NCBI RefSeq assembly: GCF_002358085.1
Contig: NZ_NTJD01000004.1
Span: 62,001-126,000, forward strand
Length of the DNA stretch: 64,000 bases
Source: Pseudothioclava arenosa
GTDB taxonomy: Bacteria > Pseudomonadota > Alphaproteobacteria > Rhodobacterales > Rhodobacteraceae
Direction: 5' to 3'
Below are positions 22,587 through 29,653 of this stretch, piece after piece; positions within the stretch are counted from its first letter, which is position 1, and every line of letters begins with the position of its first letter. A program made the position numbers and the translations under genes. The notes under the pieces are model-generated. The model did not search any database. It was not told the origin of the DNA and saw only the letters and a program-made list of their open reading frames with translations.

Positions 22587-23483
22587 ATGGAACTGAGCCT
22601 TCGTCGTGACCGTGAAGAACTGGTCGAAGCCTACGGTGAGGAGCTGCTGAACGCAGAGCTGGAGCTGGAAGCCCGCATGGTCAGCCTCGGTCGTGATCAG
22701 ATCAGGAAGCAGATCGCCCGCAGCCGTGAGCTGGGCAACGAGAGCGGCACCGCATACGGCAAGACCCTCATCGCCAAGTCGGTGGACACCATCAGCGCTG
22801 CCATCGGTCGCTTCATCCAGAAGGCCGAGGGCGCACCCGGTCGCCAGCACATTGCTGTCCGCTACCTCAAGCAGGTTGACAGCGACGTGGCTTCCTACAT
22901 CGCCCTGCGCATGGTGATCGACGGCCTGACCGGGAAGAAGCAACTGCTCCAGCGTGTGGCTGTCGTGATCGGCAAGCGAATCGAGGACGAGGTCCGCTTC
23001 TCCCAGTTCAAGGACACCTACAACCGCGCCTATGTCCGCGCTCTGGAGAAGGCCAAGAAAGGCACCACCTACCACCGCAAGAAGGCAACCATGTCGGGCT
23101 ACGAGCGCCGCTTCTCGGACGACGAGTGGAATAACTGGCCTGAGCAGGACTGCCTGCACCTCGGCATGAAGCTGATCGAGATGATCACGCAGACCGGGCT
23201 GATCGAGATCGGTGACGAGATCAACACCCGCCGCGACACCGTCAAGGTGATCCAGCCGACCGCCAAGCTGATCGAGTGGATCGAGCGGGAGATGGCCAAG
23301 TCCGAGCTGCTGCACCCCATGAACATGCCGATGGTGGTCAAGCCTCTGGACTGGACCGATCCCTACAACGGGGGCTACGTCACTCAGGATGCGCAAGGGA
23401 AGCCCGATCTGACGCTTGCCAAGCTGGCCAGCATCACTGGCTGGACCGTGAAAGAGCTGAAAACCCTGCTGATGGAGTGCTGA
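22587..23483 (+). CDS. T7-type RNA polymerase N-terminal domain protein, no catalytic domain
   Basis: A 298-residue protein resembling the first third of phage T7 RNA polymerase (RPOL_N domain). Matching landmarks are VASYIALRMVIDGLT (T7 AYITIKTTLACLT), VAVVIGKRIEDEVRF (T7 VASAIGRAIEDEARF), WNNWPEQDCLHLGMKLIEM (T7 WSSWHKEDSIHVGVRCIEM) and PMVVKPLDWTDPYNGGYVT (T7 PCVVPPKPWTGITGGGYWA). In T7 this part contacts upstream promoter DNA and nascent RNA. The palm and fingers, with both catalytic aspartates, are absent; after GGYVTQ the protein ends with about 30 unrelated residues and a stop. It cannot transcribe alone. The ATG at 22587 has AAGAGG eight bases upstream; two earlier in-frame ATGs lack good spacing. 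Confidence 0.8.
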   Translation: MELSLRRDREELVEAYGEELLNAELELEARMVSLGRDQIRKQIARSRELGNESGTAYGKTLIAKSVDTISAAIGRFIQKAEGAPGRQHIAVRYLKQVDSDVASYIALRMVIDGLTGKKQLLQRVAVVIGKRIEDEVRFSQFKDTYNRAYVRALEKAKKGTTYHRKKATMSGYERRFSDDEWNNWPEQDCLHLGMKLIEMITQTGLIEIGDEINTRRDTVKVIQPTAKLIEWIEREMAKSELLHPMNMPMVVKPLDWTDPYNGGYVTQDAQGKPDLTLAKLASITGWTVKELKTLLMEC

Positions 23484-23486
23484 GAC

Positions 23487-23990
23487 ATGCCCGCATTTGA
23501 CGTGACCTATACCACCATGACCGGGCGTGAGCGCAAGCTGACCGTGATCGCTGCCACTGATGCCGACGCCCGCGAGGAAGCTGTGGCGCAGCTGCAGATC
23601 GACTTTGGCAGCATCAAGAGCGTTGAGCCTAAGCCGACCGTAGGTCAGTTCCCGCACTGGATGGACAAGACCGAAGCCCGCATCGCTAACAAGCTGCTGA
23701 CCGCGATCCTCTCGGACAAAGAGCTGTTTGTGAGGGTCTATGACGGCGAGGACTGGGTGACCGAGTGGACCCGAGACCGTGCCGCGATCCAGCGAGAGAC
23801 CGCCCAGACCGAAGTGACCCGCTACTACATCGCCCGACAGCCTGAGGGCGGTGGAGCGCAGCGTGTGGGGTCTTTCCTGCTGATCCACGGCAACGGCGAG
23901 GACGTGCTGAGCGATGGCAGTTGGAACCCGCGCTGTGATGGTGCAGAGGCATTCATCGACGGTATGTGGAAGCGTCTCGGGCTGATCTGA
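23487..23990 (+). CDS. Element protein of unknown function
   Basis: A 167-residue protein starting three bases after the RNA polymerase-like gene, so clearly co-translated. The N-terminal 45 residues look like a small alpha/beta module (FDVTYTTMTGRERKLTVIAATDADAREEAV), and the rest is mixed with several Trp and Asp residues. There is no signal peptide, membrane segment or motif that I recognise. Its tight coupling suggests joint function with, or control like, the truncated polymerase. Confidence 0.6.
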   Translation: MPAFDVTYTTMTGRERKLTVIAATDADAREEAVAQLQIDFGSIKSVEPKPTVGQFPHWMDKTEARIANKLLTAILSDKELFVRVYDGEDWVTEWTRDRAAIQRETAQTEVTRYYIARQPEGGGAQRVGSFLLIHGNGEDVLSDGSWNPRCDGAEAFIDGMWKRLGLI

Positions 23991-24070
23991 CGTGACGCAT
24001 TGGTGACCGCCTCAGCTGTGGGGCGGCATCCCATGCGCCAACGCATGAGCTTAAAGCGAAAGGAGAGACC

Positions 24071-24256
24071 ATGAACAAACACGACGATAGCGACCTGATC
24101 CCGCCGCGCCTGCCACCTAAGACGCCGCTGCAGAAGCTGCTCGACGAGGTCTTTGGCATCATCATTGCTGCTGCAGTTCTGGTCGTCATTGCGCTGATCG
24201 CAGCGCTCTTTTCCCTTGGTGGGATGGATGGCGTGATGCCGCACCAGCTGCGCTAA
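24071..24256 (+). CDS. Small single-span membrane protein of the element
   Basis: A 61-residue protein with a polar N-terminus containing PPRLPPKTPLQKLL and one strongly hydrophobic segment (FGIIIAAAVLVVIALIAALF, residues 28-47). A perfect AAAGGAGAG precedes the ATG. The size and topology are those of many phage early membrane proteins. Function unknown. Confidence 0.6.
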   Translation: MNKHDDSDLIPPRLPPKTPLQKLLDEVFGIIIAAAVLVVIALIAALFSLGGMDGVMPHQLR

Positions 24257-24286
24257 AGCCTGACCCTACAGCCTGACCCTGCAACC

Positions 24287-24322
24287 AAGCCCCTGCCGAC
24301 ACTGGCGGGGGCTTTTGCTTTT
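24287..24322 (+). terminator. Rho-independent terminator inside the element
   Basis: AAGCCCCTGCC (24287-24297) pairs with GGCGGGGGCTT (24304-24314, one G-T pair), followed by TTGCTTTT. It splits the element's genes into two transcription units. Confidence 0.75.
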
Positions 24323-24338
24323 CACTGGAGAGACGATC

Positions 24339-24797
24339 ATGGACTTCAACTGCCTGCCGCATGGCACCACGCTTGCTGACTTCGCCAAGGCCGAGGGCTT
24401 CACTTGGCTGGACGTTAGCCCCTGCCGACACGACGAGAGCGAGGGCTGCACTGTCCGCACCACGCCGGGATGGGTCGAGTTCTGGACCATCTACGGGCGC
24501 ACTGATGCTGGCGAAGCAATGGCTATCCACGACGCATGGGACGAGGAAGCACTCGCCCAGGCACTGGCTGAGGCTGTCAAGATCACCGGGCTGGAGGTCG
24601 GATACTCGGACGAGGACCGCGCCTTGCCTGCCGTCGAGCTGCTGGCTCTGGCTGAGGACATGACGTTCCGCATCCACGAAGAGCTGGACGAAGAGATCGA
24701 GGACGAGGACCGCCGCGACGACGATTTCGACCACCATGAACTGACCCCGCTGCGTGAAGCGCTCTGCGAGGTCTCTGGCTACTACGGGAGGGAGTGA
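24339..24797 (+). CDS. Acidic element protein of unknown function
   Basis: A 152-residue, strongly acidic protein; residues 110-140 are dominated by Glu and Asp (EELDEEIEDEDRRDDDFDHH). The N-terminal half has several aromatics and three cysteines. Such acidic, DNA-mimic-like composition is common in phage early proteins, but no family is recognised. GGAGAG precedes the ATG at 24339, 17 bases after the T-run of the internal terminator. Confidence 0.6.
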   Translation: MDFNCLPHGTTLADFAKAEGFTWLDVSPCRHDESEGCTVRTTPGWVEFWTIYGRTDAGEAMAIHDAWDEEALAQALAEAVKITGLEVGYSDEDRALPAVELLALAEDMTFRIHEELDEEIEDEDRRDDDFDHHELTPLREALCEVSGYYGRE

Positions 24798-24801
24798 TCC
24801 C

Positions 24802-25284
24802 ATGACCATCCAAACCTTCGACCTGACCCCGAGCTGGAAAGCAACGGCTGACCTTCTGTTCACCCTCGCCAAGGATGGGACGCCTGAGGGCCAGCGTCAG
24901 GCACGGCAAGAGCTGATCCGCATGGGCGAGCTGCTGGACACCCTGATCGCAGAGCGCCAGAGCGAGCCAGAGAGCAGCTATGACGATTGGCAGGTGTGTG
25001 ACACCGTGGACGAGGCGTTCCGCCGCTCCTGCCTCAGCACAGGCGTTCCTGAGGGCTACGAGACGGTGATCGGCTACTACGCACGGCACAATCCTTGGGC
25101 GCTGGCGATGCAGCTGGACGACCCTGAGGCCACCCTGCGCGATGGCTTCTGGTGCAAGCATCGAGCGAATGAACGTGGCATTGCTGTGGTCAAAGTTCCT
25201 GCCCCTGAGATTTTCCGCTCACAGGGTATTGAACAGGTCAATGCCTATCCCCTATCTCTCCTGCGTGAGCGGATGGAGGGCTAA
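24802..25284 (+). CDS. Element protein of unknown function
   Basis: A 160-residue soluble protein. The N-terminal 60 residues are helical (WKATADLLFTLAKDGTPEGQRQARQELIRMGELLDTLIAE), then a Trp/Asp-rich stretch and a C-terminal part ending in LSLLRERMEG. The ATG at 24802 follows GGGAGGGAG and lies four bases after the previous stop. No known domain is recognised. Confidence 0.6.
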   Translation: MTIQTFDLTPSWKATADLLFTLAKDGTPEGQRQARQELIRMGELLDTLIAERQSEPESSYDDWQVCDTVDEAFRRSCLSTGVPEGYETVIGYYARHNPWALAMQLDDPEATLRDGFWCKHRANERGIAVVKVPAPEIFRSQGIEQVNAYPLSLLRERMEG

Positions 25285-25288
25285 GCCA

Positions 25289-25450
25289 ATGCAAAGCCTG
25301 CGTTATTCAGCCGACCCATCCCTCCTTCACCAGTTGGCCAAGCGCATCCGCAGGGAGCGCCTAATGAGGGAGCGAGGTCATGGACGCTGCAAGCTAAGGT
25401 CTGTTCGCCGGATGGCGAGGGTAGTGGACTCTCTCGTCTCGGACCTGTGA
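25289..25450 (+). CDS. Small basic element protein (tentative)
   Basis: A 53-residue arginine-rich frame (HQLAKRIRRERLMRERGHG, LRSVRRMARVV) begins five bases after the previous stop, with GGATGGAGGG upstream of its ATG. A short nucleic-acid-binding protein is possible. The short length and high Arg content make it less certain than its neighbours. Confidence 0.45.
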   Translation: MQSLRYSADPSLLHQLAKRIRRERLMRERGHGRCKLRSVRRMARVVDSLVSDL

Positions 25451-25518
25451 CCACAAGCCAGAACACCGAGGCCGAGAGCCGAGCAAGAAAAAACGACGTT
25501 GTTGGACACCAAGAAACC

Positions 25519-25752
25519 ATGAAAACGTATCAACTGGACATTCCCTACATCGGCTCTATCACTGCCGAGTGGCATAACAGAAACTTTGCTACTATGATGC
25601 CTGTCGTGGAGTGCTTGAACTGCGAGCTGATGATCGACTGCGGCAGGTTCAAGCTCTACCTGACCCCGTGGTCTACCAAACGGAAGGAGAGAGACCATGA
25701 ATGTGACGACGAAGACTATGATCCGGGTGACTGCCTACTTGCTCAACGCTGA
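25519..25752 (+). CDS. Small element protein of unknown function (start uncertain)
   Basis: A frame of 77 residues from ATG 25519, or 101 residues from a GTG at 25447 that overlaps the previous stop by four bases. The sequence from MKTYQLDIPYIGSITAEW looks like a folded beta-rich protein with three cysteines, then a charged tail (KRKERDHECDDEDYD). The tail overlaps the start of the MarR-like gene by 56 bases, so the real end may differ. No family is recognised. Confidence 0.4.
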   Translation: MKTYQLDIPYIGSITAEWHNRNFATMMPVVECLNCELMIDCGRFKLYLTPWSTKRKERDHECDDEDYDPGDCLLAQR

Positions 25753-26032
25753 CCCTGACATGACGGTGTCCCGCCTGAACGTCTTCCTGCACATCGCTTC
25801 GAGCAAGGACGGTGACGTTCTGGTTCGTGACCTGTGCAAGAAGACAGGGCTTGGGCAGTCCACCGTCGCCCGCACCTTGGCTATCCTCAGCGACAAGCCG
25901 ATGCGTGGCAAGAAGGACGGGCTTGGGTGGGTTCGCACTGACCCTGACCCCGAAGACCCGCGCCGGGTGTTGGTCAACCTGACCAGCGTAGGCGTCAAAG
26001 TTGTGGCTGACCTCGAAGCTCTGGGCGATTGA
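25697..26032 (+). CDS. MarR-like winged-helix protein of the element
   Basis: A 111-residue protein with a winged helix-turn-helix: helices around TVSRLNVFLHIASSKDGDVLVRDLCKKTGLGQSTVARTLAIL, then a wing (GWVRTDPDPEDPRRVLVNLTSVG). This is the MarR-type core without the usual dimerisation helices. AAGGAGAGAGACC precedes the ATG. It lies directly upstream of the integrase gene and could control it or the element's transcription, but that is inference. Confidence 0.65.
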   Translation: MNVTTKTMIRVTAYLLNADPDMTVSRLNVFLHIASSKDGDVLVRDLCKKTGLGQSTVARTLAILSDKPMRGKKDGLGWVRTDPDPEDPRRVLVNLTSVGVKVVADLEALGD

Positions 26033-26073
26033 GGTCACCCACCAACACCAGACCATGGAGAAAGGAGAGAGAC

Positions 26074-26499
26074 ATGGCCAAGAAGCAATCGCTACCCCGA
26101 GGCATCCGCTTGAGGAGCGGGAAGTATTTCGTGGACGTGACCGTGGACGGCAAGCGCAAGACTGCCACCTGCGACACGCTCGACGAGGCGATCATCCTGC
26201 GCAGCCGGGTGCTGAACCAAGACGGGCGCAACCTGTTCCCCTACAGCTACAACGAGCTGCGCCACAAGTGGGACAACGTGCGTGGTCTCATGGGCTTGAG
26301 CGAAGACCAGTCGTTCACGATCCACTGCTGCCGTCACACCTGCTGTTCGCGGCTGGTCCGCAAGGGTGTGCCTCTGCCGACCGTCCAGAAGTGGATGGGC
26401 CACAAGCGGATCGAGACGACCATGCGTTACGCCCACCTGATGCCGAGTGACCTGTTCTCTGCGGTCGCTGCGCTGGAGGGTTTCACCGATGCAGCGTGA
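26074..26499 (+). CDS. Tyrosine integrase with the middle of the protein deleted
   Basis: A 141-residue protein. The first 40 residues (PRGIRLRSGKYFVDVTVDGKRKTATCDTLDEA) are an arm-binding AP2-like domain. From about residue 50 it continues directly into the C-terminal half of a tyrosine recombinase: HCCRHTCCSRL (box II H-x-x-R), then WMGHKRIETTMRYAHL with the second His and the nucleophile Tyr. Missing are the core-binding domain, the first catalytic Arg and the catalytic Lys hairpin. Full-length relatives are two to three times longer. It should not recombine alone, though it may still bind att arms. AAAGGAGAG precedes the ATG. Confidence 0.8.
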   Translation: MAKKQSLPRGIRLRSGKYFVDVTVDGKRKTATCDTLDEAIILRSRVLNQDGRNLFPYSYNELRHKWDNVRGLMGLSEDQSFTIHCCRHTCCSRLVRKGVPLPTVQKWMGHKRIETTMRYAHLMPSDLFSAVAALEGFTDAA

Positions 26500-26635
26500 C
26501 GCCCTTGCTAAGCTCGACAAGCGGATGCCTTGGCTCATCCTTCTGGGGTTTGGGCTTGCAGCGTATGGTCTCTATGGCTTCGGAGCTGCAGCCTTTTTCT
26601 TCGGACTGGGCTGGTCGATCCGGGCCAGAGCCTGA
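26489..26635 (+). CDS. 48-residue hydrophobic protein overlapping the integrase end
   Basis: The ATG at 26489 overlaps the integrase stop by 11 bases and has CTGGAGGG eight bases upstream. After a short basic N-terminus (MQRDALAKLDKRMPW) the rest is a hydrophobic Gly/Ala/Phe-rich segment suited to one or two membrane passes. Holin-like size and topology are possible, but function is unknown. Confidence 0.5.
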   Translation: MQRDALAKLDKRMPWLILLGFGLAAYGLYGFGAAAFFFGLGWSIRARA

Positions 26636-26682
26636 CGCTTGCTCTTGCCTGCCACGGCGACTCGCCTTAGTGACAGGCTCAG

Positions 26683-26766
26683 CCCCCTGTGGCGGAATGG
26701 TAGACGCGAGCGACTCAAACTCGCTTGTCGCAAGACGTGTCGGTTCGAGTCCGACCGGGGGGACCA
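26683..26766 (+). tRNA. tRNA-Leu(CAA) carried by the element
   Basis: A complete class II tRNA of 84 bases including encoded CCA. The acceptor CCCCCTG pairs with CGGGGGG. The D-arm has GGCGGAATGGTAGACGC, the anticodon arm AGCGA-CTCAAAC-TCGCT gives anticodon CAA, the variable arm is GTC-GCAA-GAC and the T-arm is GTCGG-TTCGAGT-CCGAC. It reads UUG like the split host gene but differs in acceptor, anticodon stem and variable arm. The first pair is C1-G72, unusual for a bacterial leucine tRNA. Confidence 0.88.
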
Positions 26767-26802
26767 AGCCCACGCAGAACACCCGTATCTACCTGCGGGA
26801 AA

Positions 26803-26862
26803 TGTTGCGGGAGTTGTTGCAGATGTTGCAGCAACACGTTGCGGATCGAAGCAGCAGCAACA
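26803..26862. repeat. Right cluster of TGTTGC hexamers (candidate integrase arm sites)
   Basis: TGTTGC at 26803, 26815 and 26824, GCAACA at 26831 and 26857, and a near copy ACGTTGC at 26836-26842. The cluster lies between the element tRNA and the right core. Confidence 0.65.
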
Positions 26863-26903
26863 GTTAAAGCCAATGAAATCAAAGGCTTAACCTACTGCTC
26901 AAT

Positions 26904-26959
26904 GGATTCAAAATCCGCCACCGCAAGGTATCTCGGTTCGAGTCCGAGTGCGGGCACCA
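26904..26959 (+). pseudogene. 3' half of the split host tRNA-Leu(CAA), with right attachment core
   Basis: The core GGATTCAAAA (26904-26913) is followed by TCCGC completing the anticodon stem, a variable arm ACC-GCAA-GGT, a T-arm CTCGG-TTCGAGT-CCGAG, acceptor TGCGGGC and ACCA. Joined to 22326-22354 this is a perfect tRNA-Leu(CAA). Upstream of the core there is no tRNA 5' half, so this copy is not functional by itself. Confidence 0.9.
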
Positions 26960-27864
26960 GCCTTTCCCATCCTGTTTTCACGCTTCGCGGGGCAACGATT
27001 CGGAGCTGGAGCGTCGCCCAGAGGGAAAATCAGGGTTTCAGCCCGGCATTGTTGCCTTTTCGGCGGCAATCCAGGTCCGTCGGATTATTCCCGAACTGGA
27101 TACAGTGCGTCTTAAGCGCGCAGATGGCTCGGTTGAAATCGCTCTTCGGGGTGGGCCTGCGCGCGTGCTCTGCATATTCCCGGAATTGCCTTGAAACATT
27201 GGGGATGCGTCGTTTCGGCATGACGCTTTCGTAAGCGGAAGAACAACTTTAGCGCGAAATTTAACTATTTAACGTTTTGGCGTCCCGGAAACGCTCACGG
27301 AAGAATTAACGATCCCATGGGAAAATAAGGGAAAACTTCCCCGCGAATGTACGGCTGGGACTGATATTTTTCTTGTGCCGCAGTGCAGAATTGTGCTTTT
27401 ACGTAAGCGTCATGTTCCACATCGAATGTCATCCGGGCCTCGTCCCTCGATGACGGTCGGAGGCGGCGGCGAAAGCCCTGCCAGCCTGCGTCGCGGGGCA
27501 CGGTTGATTGTGCCGCAAGATCGGGCGGAGCCTCGGCGGGTGCCGGGCCGATGTTGAGGGCTGACGTGGATGGCTGGAGCGCGTGGTGGGGCGCTGAAGG
27601 CTGCGTAAAAGGTTGAAGATCAGGCTAACCGCCTGAAAAGTCGTGGAGTTGTAAGCGTGTACGGTCACCTGTTTCCAATCTCGACCCAAGATGATGCTCA
27701 GGGGCGCAAGCCGGTCGTGCGGCATGTCGCCCCCGATATTCTCCTGCAGTTGCCCGGTGCGGGTAAGGCCTCGGGTGGATGTGCGCGGGGGCTGATGGCT
27801 TCGCATGTCGCGCCCGCCAATTTCGCGCAATCTCCGTTGACCGCCCGTTGCGAAGGAGGCGTCG
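26960..27864. other. Gene-poor 0.9 kb segment right of the element
   Basis: No convincing gene is seen. Short frames exist on both strands, for example a 45-codon frame ending at 27295 on the minus strand, but they lack ribosome-binding sites. The part around 27230-27420 is clearly AT-richer than the rest of the host sequence and may hold promoter or regulatory DNA for the RTX gene. GAAGGAGG just before 27865 is that gene's ribosome-binding site. Confidence 0.5.
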
Positions 27865-29346
27865 ATGAGTAACGACACGATCATCGGGACCTCTGGCGAC
27901 GACACGATCACCACGGGCGAAGGCAACGATTCCGTTCGCGGTGAGGCCGGCAACGATTTCATCGACACGTCAAACTACGTCGATCCCGGATACGATGCGC
28001 AGTATTGGCCTTATTACCTGGCCGACCCCGACCCGAACGACGACAAGGACACGGTCTTTGGCGGCGATGGCGACGACACGATCTATACCGGCGACGACGC
28101 TGACTACATCTCGGGTGGCGAAGGCGCGGATTACATCGACGCGGGCATCGACAACGACAGCGTGTTCGGCGATGGCGGCAATGACTTCATCATCGGCTGG
28201 GCGGGGAACGACACCATCGACGGTGGCACCGGCGATGACACGATCTATGGCGACGGCACGCCCGACAACCCGATCCCCTACGAAGGGACGAACAGCCCGG
28301 GCCCCGACAGCGAAGCCAACAACAACAAAGACCTGATCCATGGTGGCGACGGCAACGATGTCATCTTCGGCGGGGACGATTCCGACACGATCTATGGCGA
28401 CGCGGGCAACGACTATCTCGATGGCGGGCTCGACGGCGATTACATCTATGGCGGCGCGGGCGACGACACGATCGTCGGCGACGGCAACAACGACTATCTT
28501 TACGGCGAAGACGGGTCGGACCGGTTCATTCTCGACTACTCGGGCTATGTCGCGAACCTGACGGTCGACGGCGGCACGGGCGGCACCGACTTCGACACGC
28601 TCGATTATTCGGACTTCCTGAAGAACGGCTGGGTCGTCAGTTCCATGACCCAGAACCCGTCCGGCGACGGGACGGGTTGGTCCGGCCAGATCGTGCTCTA
28701 CAACGCGAGCACGGGTCAGTATTTCAACTTCAATTACAACGACATCGAGAACTTCGCGCCCTGCTTCACGCCGGGTACGATGATCGCGACGCCGAAGGGC
28801 GAGCGCCCGGTTGAGGAACTACGTGCGGGCGACAAGGTGATCACGCGCGACAACGGCATTCAGGAAATCCGCTGGGCCGGGCGTCGCGACCTGAGCAGCG
28901 CCGAACTGGCTCGCAAACCCGCGCTGAAGCCGGTTCTGATCCGCGCGGGCAGCCTTGGTGGCGGCCTGCCCGAGACCGACCTGCTGGTCTCGCCCAACCA
29001 TCGCATGCTCGTCGCGAATGCCCGCACTGCGCTCTATTGCGAAGAGCATGAGGTGCTGGTCGCAGCGAAACACCTGATCAACGGGCGTGACATTGTCGCG
29101 ACTGATCCCGACGGCGTGAGCTATGTGCATTTCATGTTCGATCAGCACGAGGTTGTCCTTGCCAACGGCGCCTGGAGCGAAAGCTTCCAGCCGGGCGACC
29201 AAGCGCTGATGGGTCTTGGCAAAGAGCAGCAGGCCGAGATCTTCCAGCTCTTCCCCGAGCTGCGTGAGGCACGGGGCCGCGTGGCCTACCCGGCCGCGCG
29301 CCAGACGCTCAAACGTCACGAGGCGCAGTTGCTGTTGGCGGGGTAA
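27865..29346 (+). CDS. RTX calcium-binding repeat protein with C-terminal Hint domain
   Basis: A 493-residue secreted-type protein without an N-terminal signal peptide. Residues 1-220 hold a dozen or so GGxGxDxhx repeats that fold into a calcium-binding beta-roll. From PCFTPGTMI near residue 303 a Hint domain follows (PVEELRAGDKVITRDNG, DLLVSPNHRMLV, HVLF-type QHEVVLANG, SFQPGDQAL). Hint domains are the self-splicing fold of inteins and Hedgehog; in this RTX group the role is not known. Type I secretion is expected from the repeats, but no transporter genes are nearby. A paralogue follows at 29654. Confidence 0.88.
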   Translation: MSNDTIIGTSGDDTITTGEGNDSVRGEAGNDFIDTSNYVDPGYDAQYWPYYLADPDPNDDKDTVFGGDGDDTIYTGDDADYISGGEGADYIDAGIDNDSVFGDGGNDFIIGWAGNDTIDGGTGDDTIYGDGTPDNPIPYEGTNSPGPDSEANNNKDLIHGGDGNDVIFGGDDSDTIYGDAGNDYLDGGLDGDYIYGGAGDDTIVGDGNNDYLYGEDGSDRFILDYSGYVANLTVDGGTGGTDFDTLDYSDFLKNGWVVSSMTQNPSGDGTGWSGQIVLYNASTGQYFNFNYNDIENFAPCFTPGTMIATPKGERPVEELRAGDKVITRDNGIQEIRWAGRRDLSSAELARKPALKPVLIRAGSLGGGLPETDLLVSPNHRMLVANARTALYCEEHEVLVAAKHLINGRDIVATDPDGVSYVHFMFDQHEVVLANGAWSESFQPGDQALMGLGKEQQAEIFQLFPELREARGRVAYPAARQTLKRHEAQLLLAG

Positions 29347-29653
29347 GGCCGGAAGGCCCAGTTTCCTTCGACCGGATTTTTAAGCCGGGCGGCGGATGAG
29401 ACGATCGGGTTGAGGGTTGCACCAAGGGGAGGTCGCAACGCTAACCCAGCAAGGCGGGCAGCGGGCCGATCGGCCCCTGCCGGGGCAAGCTCGGCGCAGA
29501 ACGCGTCAGCCCGGCCCAGTATTTTTCAACAAACCTCTTGTTTGGAACTCTTTGCTGTGCGCCCGTCACATGGCGTTGCATCAGGGGGTGAATGCCGTGC
29601 CGTAAAGCCGGACCAACGAGGGGAGGAGCAGTTTCCGGGGGGAGACAGGCAAT
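29347..29653. other. Intergenic region between the two RTX-Hint genes
   Basis: About 300 bases with no gene, tRNA or clear terminator hairpin visible. AGGGGAGGAGCAG around 29618-29631 and GGGGGGAGACAG near 29640-29650 lie upstream of the second gene; the latter is its likely ribosome-binding site. Confidence 0.4.

Larger units (their letters stand above)
22355..26913 (+). mobile_element. Small integrative element, T7-like phage remnant or satellite, in tRNA-Leu(CAA)
   Basis: The element is bounded by the direct repeat GGATTCAAAA and splits a host tRNA-Leu. All genes run on the plus strand: a T7-type RNA polymerase N-terminal domain, seven small proteins (one MarR-like), a truncated tyrosine integrase, a small membrane protein and a tRNA-Leu(CAA). 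Both ends carry clusters of TGTTGC. Temperate T7-like podoviruses of cyanobacteria and SAR11 place int next to the att site and RNA polymerase on its other side, which gives this order after integration. No capsid, portal, terminase, DNA polymerase or lysis gene is present. By eye third codon positions are less GC-rich than in flanking host genes. Confidence 0.85.

Noticed and set aside
22370-26900. T7-like promoters inside the element
   Set aside because: No string close to the T7 class consensus (for example CGACTCACTATAG) was found by eye. A diverged promoter set cannot be excluded.
26725-27234. Open frame of 169 codons across the right end of the element
   Set aside because: It runs through the element tRNA, the att core and the host tRNA half, so it cannot be a normal gene.
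27657-27872. 71-codon frame just upstream of the first RTX-Hint gene
   Set aside because: GTG start without a ribosome-binding site, overlaps the supported RTX start, and the composition looks non-coding.
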